Positions 59,701 through 64,000 of a stretch of 64,000 nucleotides of DNA are shown piece by piece. Both the position numbers and the translations under genes were made by a program. Origin of the DNA: Xiphophorus maculatus (lineage: Eukaryota > Chordata > Actinopteri > Cyprinodontiformes > Poeciliidae); contig NC_036464.1 of the NCBI RefSeq assembly GCF_002775205.1, positions 3,287,817 through 3,351,816 of the forward strand. Reading direction: 5' to 3'. The stretch's first letter is position 1. Each line of letters starts with the position of its first letter. Under the pieces are notes generated by a model. The model searched no databases. It saw nothing but the letters and a program-made list of their open reading frames with translations, and was not told where the DNA came from.

Positions 59701-61656
59701 TAGCAACGTTAGCAGCTAGTTTCACCGAGTAACGACCTTTTCTTCCTGTTCCTACATCACAGAAATAGAGGCATGAATTATCAGAGAAGGCCAGATTTTG
59801 TTGAACGATAAATTGTTCCAGAAGTTATTGTGATAAACAATAATATTGCTGTTTTGAATATAATGGTAATAGCAAAGTAATGCAGGAACACATTCTCAAA
59901 TTTAAATTTTGATGAACATTTAACACTGAACTGGAAGACATTTTAAATATCCAAAATAAATAAACAAAACAAAGTGAATGATGACATTTATCATCCATGT
60001 TTTGGTAGAAAGAGAGAACTGATAAATCATGCCAATGGAAATTATTGATATTGTTTCTCCATGAACAGGTCAGGTGACTTACCTGCAGGAGTAGGTGGGC
60101 TCCCCCACCTTGAAGACGTGTCCACAGAGCGCCGCCGCCCCCCCGCCCTGCTGCAGCAGCGCCAGGCCGGCCGCTGGCTCCCCCCCCAGCAGGAGCCACT
60201 CCAGGGGGGCGAGGAGCAGCAGCTGGAGGGCCAGCTCCTCCCGCTGCTCCTCCCGCTGCTCCGCCACGCCGCCCCCCTGGCACAGGACGCGGGGCACGTA
60301 CTCAGCCAGGTGGCGGTACACCTCCTGCTGCAGGTCGGCACACGCCAGCCAGCGCTGAGGAGGAGGAAGGTCAGAGGTCAATCAGGTTACTGCCAGAAAG
60401 AACCGGATAAAACCTGCAGCTGATCCAGAACAGAAACGGTTCTGATGGAAAACACATCCAGATTACCTTCATCGGTTCCCTGTTAATCCAGATTACAATC
60501 TATAATCAATAACCCTAACCCCACTTCAAACTGGTTCTGTTGGGTCCAGGAGTAGAATGGGAGGCGGATCCTTCAGTCCCAGTTCACCCTGAATATTTCC
60601 CGTATTAAAACTTTCCTGACCTGCTGGCCGGGGTCATCCTGAGCTCCTCCTGTAGTCATGATGCTACCGGCTGCTGCAGGACAAACTGGCCACTCCTCCT
60701 CCCTTTCTTCTTCTACTACTCTCCAGTTTGCACCGTTTGCCGTCATTTTAACCTTTGGTTTCCTGTTCTTTTCTCTCCATGGCAGCTTCACCTGCTCTGT
60801 GTTCTGATTGTCTGCTTCCTTCCTGGAGGCGGCTGACATGATGCTGCCATCACCTAATCGCTCTCCCTCTCCTGGTATGAACCTACTTCTCTTCTGTCCA
60901 GGTATCCAGAACCTTCTTCTCTGGGTCCGAGTCCGGATGCGGTTCCGTGTTCCAGCAGTAATCTGGAACGCTGACCCGGATCCAGCCGCCGCTCTAAGGT
61001 CATTACTGGCCGGCTTCAAACCTGCAACCTCAATCTTAGACCCCATAGTTGCCGCCAGGGTCAGGGGGTCCGACCTGACCTGACCTTTGACCCAGGTCGG
61101 CCTCAAGGACTCCTCCACACCCAGAGCCTCAGCCTGGGAATCGAACCAGCGACCCTCGGCACCCTGCGGGGTGTCTAGAGGAAGGCGTCCACAGCCACGC
61201 AGCTCGCCATCATCCTCAGCTGTTTCCATGGCAACTGTCATCTGGTCCACAGGTGCAATGGGCCACACCTGATCATGTTTGTTAACCTGGCGTGACGTCA
61301 CCAGCTGTCCAACGACCCACAGCCCGCCAGAACCGACCCAGAACTCCCCAGAACCCAGAATGAGAGTAAGAAGCCCCGCCGCTGCTACCGGGAAGAACAG
61401 CTGGAGCTGACAGCCGCCAGCTGTGGCTACAGGTGTTCCTCCAGGAGAAGCGGCGCTAGCGCCGTTAGCTCCGCGGAGATTAAGCCGAAACAGGAGCCTC
61501 AGAGGCGGCCTGGGTCCGGCGGGCCGCCCCGCAGGACGGACCGCGCCGGACGGACCCGCAGCCTCCGGAGCCACTCACCGAGGCGGTGTCTCCGGGGGAG
61601 AAGCTCATGAAGTCAGCGCTCAGAGCGGACGGAGGATCTCTGGAAGGCTCCGCCAT
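43342..61656 (-). CDS. ubr2: UBR2, N-recognin E3 ubiquitin ligase (N-degron pathway), 1,751 aa
   Basis: RING-type ligase that binds destabilising N-terminal residues and marks proteins for degradation. Coding exons, 5' to 3': 61656-61579, 60354-60083, 59085-59007, 58946-58833, 58757-58627, 57049-56911, 56794-56732, 56657-56537, 56471-56364, 56295-56207, 55775-55677 or 55599-55501, 54906-54743, 54671-54572, 54502-54374, 53279-53096, 53019-52958, 52478-52368, 52298-52233, 52144-52028, 51923-51863, 51755-51631, 51557-51505, 51424-51322, 51234-51186, 49736-49582, 49415-49313, 49235-49126, 49046-48966, 48865-48687, 48591-48383, 48304-48211, 48132-47971, 47898-47810, 47741-47681, 47603-47455, 47349-47294, 47218-47122, 46911-46838, 46769-46631, 46556-46466, 46386-46256, 46183-46075, 45551-45417, 44773-44603, 44516-44415, 43483-43342. 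With one alternative exon the phases give 1,751 codons plus stop, close to human UBR2 (1,755). The C-terminus [19 protein letters not shown] is UBR2-like; UBR1 fits less well. The first 26 residues are not conserved. Confidence 0.97.
44791..45368. repeat. ubr2: 12-bp minisatellite (GTCAGGAGCTAG), about 48 copies
   Basis: Units GTCAGGAGCTAG alternate with GCCAGGAGCTAG, GTCAGGAGCTAA and GTCAGGAGGTAG. On the coding strand the array starts about 50 bases after the donor of exon 45417-45551. Confidence 0.95.
45692..45892. repeat. ubr2: minisatellite (ACTGGGAGCAGAATGATAACGG-related)
   Basis: Repeats of about 11 and 22 bases built from GACTGGGAGCAG, AATGATAACG and GACTGGGACAG, in a ubr2 intron. Confidence 0.9.
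46930..47121. repeat. ubr2: GTGTGTAGTGTGTACTGT tandem repeat
   Basis: Interrupted (GT)n with regular GTGTACTGTGTAGTG units. On the coding strand it begins at the donor of exon 47122-47218 itself (GTACACACAC). Confidence 0.92.
47971..48591 (-). other. ubr2: ubr2 RING-H2 region
   Basis: Exons 48383-48591, 48211-48304 and 47971-48132 give [19 protein letters not shown], then [16 protein letters not shown] and [19 protein letters not shown], the extended RING of UBR1/UBR2 with a long loop between the zinc-ligand pairs. The basic coiled-coil [19 protein letters not shown] lies in the exon before (48687-48865), as expected for the helices that bind the E2 RAD6/UBE2A-B. Confidence 0.92.
49434..49581. 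repeat. ubr2: minisatellite (CCAGAACCAGACCCAGAATC-type)
   Basis: Units made of CCAGAACCAG, ACCCAGAATC and GGGTCCAGAA. On the coding strand it starts inside the donor of exon 49582-49736 (GTGGGTTCTGGTTCTGG). Confidence 0.9.
49987..50876. mobile_element. ubr2: foldback (long inverted-repeat) element
   Basis: The left arm (about 49987-50290) returns in reverse complement as the right arm (about 50590-50876). GGGGGTCAAAGGGCACGCCG and TTGGTCAGTTTGCTTTTGTT, and the rest of a roughly 120-bp core, match base for base. A loop of about 300 bp lies between, with no transposase. It sits in the 1.4 kb ubr2 intron between exons 51186 and 49736. Such long palindromes are non-autonomous DNA elements mobilised in trans. 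Confidence 0.85.
51776..51852. repeat. ubr2: 30-bp triplicated segment carrying splice-like sites
   Basis: Two and a half copies of a 30-base unit fill most of a 107-bp ubr2 intron. Each full coding-strand copy contains CTGCAGCAGGTGAGC, that is an acceptor-like CTGCAG directly before a donor-like CAG|GTGAGC. Confidence 0.85.
52500..52935. repeat. ubr2: minisatellite (GAACAGAGGTCGCCC-type)
   Basis: Units of about 15 bases (CGAACAGAGGTCGCC, CACCAGAGGTCACC). On the coding strand the array starts some 20 bases after the donor of exon 52958-53019. Confidence 0.92.
53421..54373. repeat. ubr2: minisatellite with about 20 copies of a captured 5' splice site
   Basis: Units of about 40-55 bases (variable insertions of CTACATG and CTACGG) each contain CACGTCAGTGCTGCACCATG. 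On the coding strand this is TGGTGCAGCACTGAC|GTGAG, identical to the last bases of ubr2 exon 54374-54502 plus its donor. The array begins at that donor and occupies the first 950 bases of the intron. Very long plus-strand open frames here are artefacts. Confidence 0.95.
55501..55599 (-). other. ubr2: ubr2 alternative exon copy B (99 bp)
   Basis: In-frame 33-codon exon beginning [20 protein letters not shown] and ending with the PSL codons. It has a CCCCAG acceptor and GTGAGTTCC donor and lies 77 bases after copy A. The two share about 20 of 33 residues. Human UBR2 has, to my knowledge, isoforms that differ in exactly this segment, which supports mutually exclusive use. Confidence 0.85.
55677..55775 (-). 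other. ubr2: ubr2 alternative exon copy A (99 bp)
   Basis: In-frame 33-codon exon beginning [20 protein letters not shown] and ending with the PTV codons. It starts with AAC after a CTGTAG acceptor and ends at a GTGAGTAG donor. It is the first of two adjacent homologous exons of identical length and phase. Confidence 0.85.
57235..58620. other. ubr2: ubr2 intron between exons 58627-58757 and 56911-57049
   Basis: AT-rich intron sequence. No exon, transposon protein or tandem array was recognised. Confidence 0.6.
59265..59400. repeat. ubr2: short minisatellite (CCGGTCCCTACCGGACCAAA-type)
   Basis: Seven or so copies of a 15-21-base unit CAGTCCCTACCGGACTAAAC and variants in the second ubr2 intron. 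Confidence 0.85.
59405..60080. other. ubr2: ubr2 intron 2, proximal part
   Basis: AT-rich sequence in which I see no coding segment; it contains a TTGAACGATAAATTGTTCCAG and TATTGTGATAAACAATAATATTG palindromic stretch near 59800-59850 that may be an old repeat. Confidence 0.4.
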
Positions 61657-61770
61657 CTTGGCTCCTTCTCTCTGCTCGAAAACATCCGGAAGCGGAAACT
61701 GTTACGGTGGGGGAGGAACTTCGGCCAAATTTGGCCACATTAGGGCGGAGCTTATGTCAAATGGGGCGTG
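61657..61770 (-). promoter_or_regulatory. ubr2: ubr2 core promoter
   Basis: The coding strand holds CTTCCGGATG (ETS-like) near 61690, and the start codon lies inside CCAAGATGGCGGAG, which is both a strong Kozak context and a YY1-like site. No TATA box was found. Together these fit a TATA-less housekeeping promoter. Confidence 0.45.
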
Positions 61771-62367
61771 GCTCATTTGTTGATTTATAGATTGATTGGT
61801 TTTAAAAAAAAAAACAAAGAAACTGAGAAAATGTTTTTATGTTTTTATGACATAAATTAAGGCACTTACTGATGAAATATTCCAAAAATAAATCATCATA
61901 GCACCAGAACCACTGGAAACGGACCAGAACCACAGCCTTCTGGACTGGACCAGAACCTTTCAGGAGAAACATCAGAGCCAGCTGAAGGCCACTGACGTCA
62001 TGGTGGCTGTTGTGGACGGCTAGCTCTGATCACGTGGTGTTGGTAGTGATTGTAGATCAGCTGCTGATCACCTGGTGACTTTAGTGAGTGGGTGATGAGG
62101 CAGGTCTACTTTTTGCTGACCGCTTTAAGCTAGTATGTTTTTGTCTTTGATCTCTGTTTAAACCAGCAGATCCGTTTTTAATGCTGCTTTTTTTTGTTCT
62201 GCCTTAGATTTTTGATGATATTGAGGAAAATAAAATCATTTTAACTGCAGCTTGGATTTAAGTTTTGATCAGCTGGCGCATCAACAAATGATTCCCCTAT
62301 TCAGCTGAAGTATTACCTCATAAATGAAACTTCAAAACTCATTATGTGGCATTGTCTTCATTCGGTC
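61771..62367. other. intergenic region between ubr2 and the channel gene
   Basis: AT-rich sequence without a recognisable gene or element. The 3' end of the channel gene begins at its right-hand side. Confidence 0.5.
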
Positions 62368-62373
62368 TTTATT
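62368..62373 (-). terminator. candidate polyadenylation signal of the channel gene
   Basis: AATAAA on the minus strand 95 bases after the stop codon. Confidence 0.55.
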
Positions 62374-62467
62374 TTTCATTTGAAATCAAGAACATTTCAG
62401 TCAGTAAGTCCACATGGACCTTCGTGGTTCATCAGGTCATAGACTAGATACCAGGTTCAAGCTGGTC

Positions 62468-64000
62468 TCAAACAAAGTCATTCCTGATCTGGACCAGCTG
62501 CTGGACCAGAGATCGAAGCTCCTTCAGCTCTGCCTGAACGGCCTGGAGTTCCTGTTGCAGGTTCTTGGGATCTTGGACCTGCTGGTTCTGTCTCTCTAGG
62601 CTCTCCTGGCTCTGGTTGTGATGTTTTTTTGGTCCCTGAAGCTTCTGTTTCTGAGCTGTCTGAGACTCTTGGATGGAGAGGTTTTGAAGCTCATGGTTCT
62701 CCTGGACCTGAAGCTGTTGGTTCTGCTGGTGTTGTTCTATTGGGAACCTGCCAGAGAGACTGGAGGTCAGACTTGCTGTTTAGTTTAGCACTGACCTGTT
62801 CTGTGTGTCCTGGTGTTCTTGTCATGAAGTGCGGTGGTGTGAATGGTGAGCCAGACGCAGCAGACCCAGGATGAAATGATTATGGTGATTTAAGGTTGAG
62901 AACAAGGTGCAAACAAAAACAGTCCAAAATCCTGGCAGCACAGCAGAGCGGAAGGCAGAGGCTCAGCACTGGTAGCAACAGGACATACGACAACACACAA
63001 CAAGGACCCGACAAAGACACAGAGACACAGGTGACACTAAATACACAGGAGGTAATCAGGGAACAAGACACACCTGGGAACTAATCAAGGGGAGACAGGA
63101 CAACATGGAGACTCAGAAACAGAGGAAACTCAAAATTAATACACAGAAAAACTCAAACCATGACAGTTCTCACCTTGATCTGCTGGCTGCCTCCACTTCC
63201 CTCTGAAGGACCAGGAACTGGTCCAGAGTCTCCTGCAGGACAAGCCATCCCATCATGCCCCGGGAAGGAGGGACATGAAGTAGGAAATGTACGGATACCC
63301 ACCCTCACCTGTCCTGTGACCTGTCCAAACTCATGGTGGTAACAGGAGCTCACTGAGACGTTATCGCAGGCCTCGCCCAGTGGAGAGCAGTGCTTGGAGA
63401 TGTACTGGTTGTCATAGAAATGATGGAGGCGGGGCATGGAGTCTTCCACCTGCAGGATGACGGCGGCCTGCTGCATCACGGCATTAGCCCGGGAGTTATC
63501 ATGCACCCTGAAACCACCAATCAATCAATCAATCAATCAATAGCAAGTCAGTCGATAGCTTTTATGGTGTTGGTTTAAATGTCTTTTCAGGTCATTTAGG
63601 TTACAGTCCGTATGTTGAGACCAGTCGAGGTGTGACCTCTGACCTCTGGAAGGTGTCAGTTAGTAGTGCAATCAGGAGGTTGATACACAAGATGGAGGAC
63701 GCTGCCAGGAATGTTCCACACAGTAGAGGAGCCATGATGTTGTCCACAGTTACCATGGCAGCGTACTCGTACTCGTCCACCAGAGTGATCCGGTAAAGGC
63801 TGTAGAGTAGACCTGAGACAGACTGCATGCTGGGAACGGAGGGCGTTCCTGAGAACACAACACAGTTTCTGTCAGAGCAGAGCTGAACTCAGAACCTTCA
63901 CAAAGTCGGACCCACTGATGTTCTGACCTCCGAATATGATCCAGAAGCTGCAGGCGTAGGGGATGAAGATCTCAGCATACAGGAACAGGAAGCACATCAC
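62468..64000 (-). CDS. TRP-like cation channel, last five exons (5' part outside window)
   Basis: Exons 64000-63928 (partial), 63848-63644, 63507-63309, 63232-63174 and 62747-62468 join in one frame to a TGA stop. The first reads CFLFLYAEIFIPYACSFWII (a transmembrane helix, probably S5). The next holds a pore-like loop (YSLYRITLVDEYEYAAMVTV) and a strongly hydrophobic S6 (TFLAASSILCINLLIALLTD) followed by TFQRVHDNSRANAVMQQAAV. A cytosolic part with several cysteines follows. The last exon encodes about 90 residues rich in Gln and Glu (EQHQQNQQLQVQENHELQNL to LKELRSLVQQLVQ), a predicted coiled coil that could drive tetramer assembly. The NLLIALLTDTFQR post-S6 pattern is TRP/polycystin-like, but I cannot assign a named subfamily. 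Confidence 0.7.

Larger units (their letters stand above)
58833..60354 (-). other. ubr2: ubr2 UBR box (type-1 N-degron binding)
   Basis: Three exons encode [16 protein letters not shown], then [20 protein letters not shown] and HHRYR, then [19 protein letters not shown] and CQNH, roughly residues 100-180. The cysteine and histidine zinc ligands of the UBR fold and the acidic FCDCGD patch that binds basic N-terminal residues are all present. The segment just before it ([14 protein letters not shown]) also matches UBR1/2. Confidence 0.93.

Noticed and set aside
60573-61574. Minus-strand open frame of 333 codons in ubr2 intron 1
   Set aside because: It overlaps the ubr2 exon 1 donor and GC-rich promoter-side sequence, has no recognisable domain, and the neighbouring ubr2 exons join perfectly without it.
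43342-61656. UBR1 instead of UBR2
   Set aside because: The UBR box flanks, the alternative exon pair, the helices before the RING and the C-terminus LVAIDWQHL follow UBR2.

Overview
The window is vertebrate nuclear DNA, almost certainly from a teleost fish. Every gene is split into many exons with canonical GT/AG junctions. The encoded proteins are vertebrate (CUL9, UBR2, the photoreceptor tetraspanin PRPH2, a SynDIG-family membrane protein). The repeats are typical of fish: Tc1/mariner elements, CR1/L2-type LINE pieces, an R4/Dong-like LINE tail, a foldback element and many minisatellites.

Layout from left to right. (1) 11-23217, minus: cul9 (PARC), 39 coding exons giving about 2,430 codons in one continuous frame; only the last ~200 codons lie beyond the left edge. 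Its promoter side is near 24.07-24.25 kb. One 8.2 kb intron (5801-13986) holds a composite transposon insertion with two nested Tc1 elements and LINE pieces. (2) 27187-28800, plus: a three-exon SynDIG/TMEM91-type gene (211 aa) with a probable 5' non-coding exon at about 25.25-25.46 kb. (3) 31502-41502, minus: prph2 (peripherin-2/RDS), three coding exons, 344 aa. The first two coding segments have the length I recall for human PRPH2 (581 and 247 bp), and intron 2 is stuffed with LINE and microsatellite DNA. (4) 43342-61656, minus: ubr2, an N-end-rule ubiquitin ligase, complete with 46 coding exons plus one tandemly duplicated alternative exon; 1,751 aa with one alternative exon. (5) 62468-64000, minus: the 3' end (last five exons) of a TRP-like cation channel with a glutamine-rich coiled-coil tail; the rest lies to the right.

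The genes do not form an operon or a single pathway. cul9 and ubr2 are both ubiquitin ligases (a cullin-RBR and a UBR-box RING enzyme), prph2 builds photoreceptor disc rims, and the SynDIG protein is a two-pass CD225-type membrane protein. UBR2 and PRPH2 are neighbours in human 6p21.1 with CUL9 not far away, so the block looks like conserved synteny.

Most unusual: (a) a roughly 950-bp minisatellite in ubr2 whose repeat unit carries a copy of the adjacent exon's last 15 bases plus its 5' splice site, giving about 20 donor-like sites in tandem; (b) at least nine tandem arrays that start within about 50 bases downstream of 5' splice sites; (c) an intact DD36E-type Tc1/mariner element; (d) a 7.4 kb TIR-bounded composite insertion splitting a satellite-like array in cul9; (e) a 30-bp in-frame cul9 microexon. 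No CRISPR, tRNA, rRNA or prokaryotic feature was seen.
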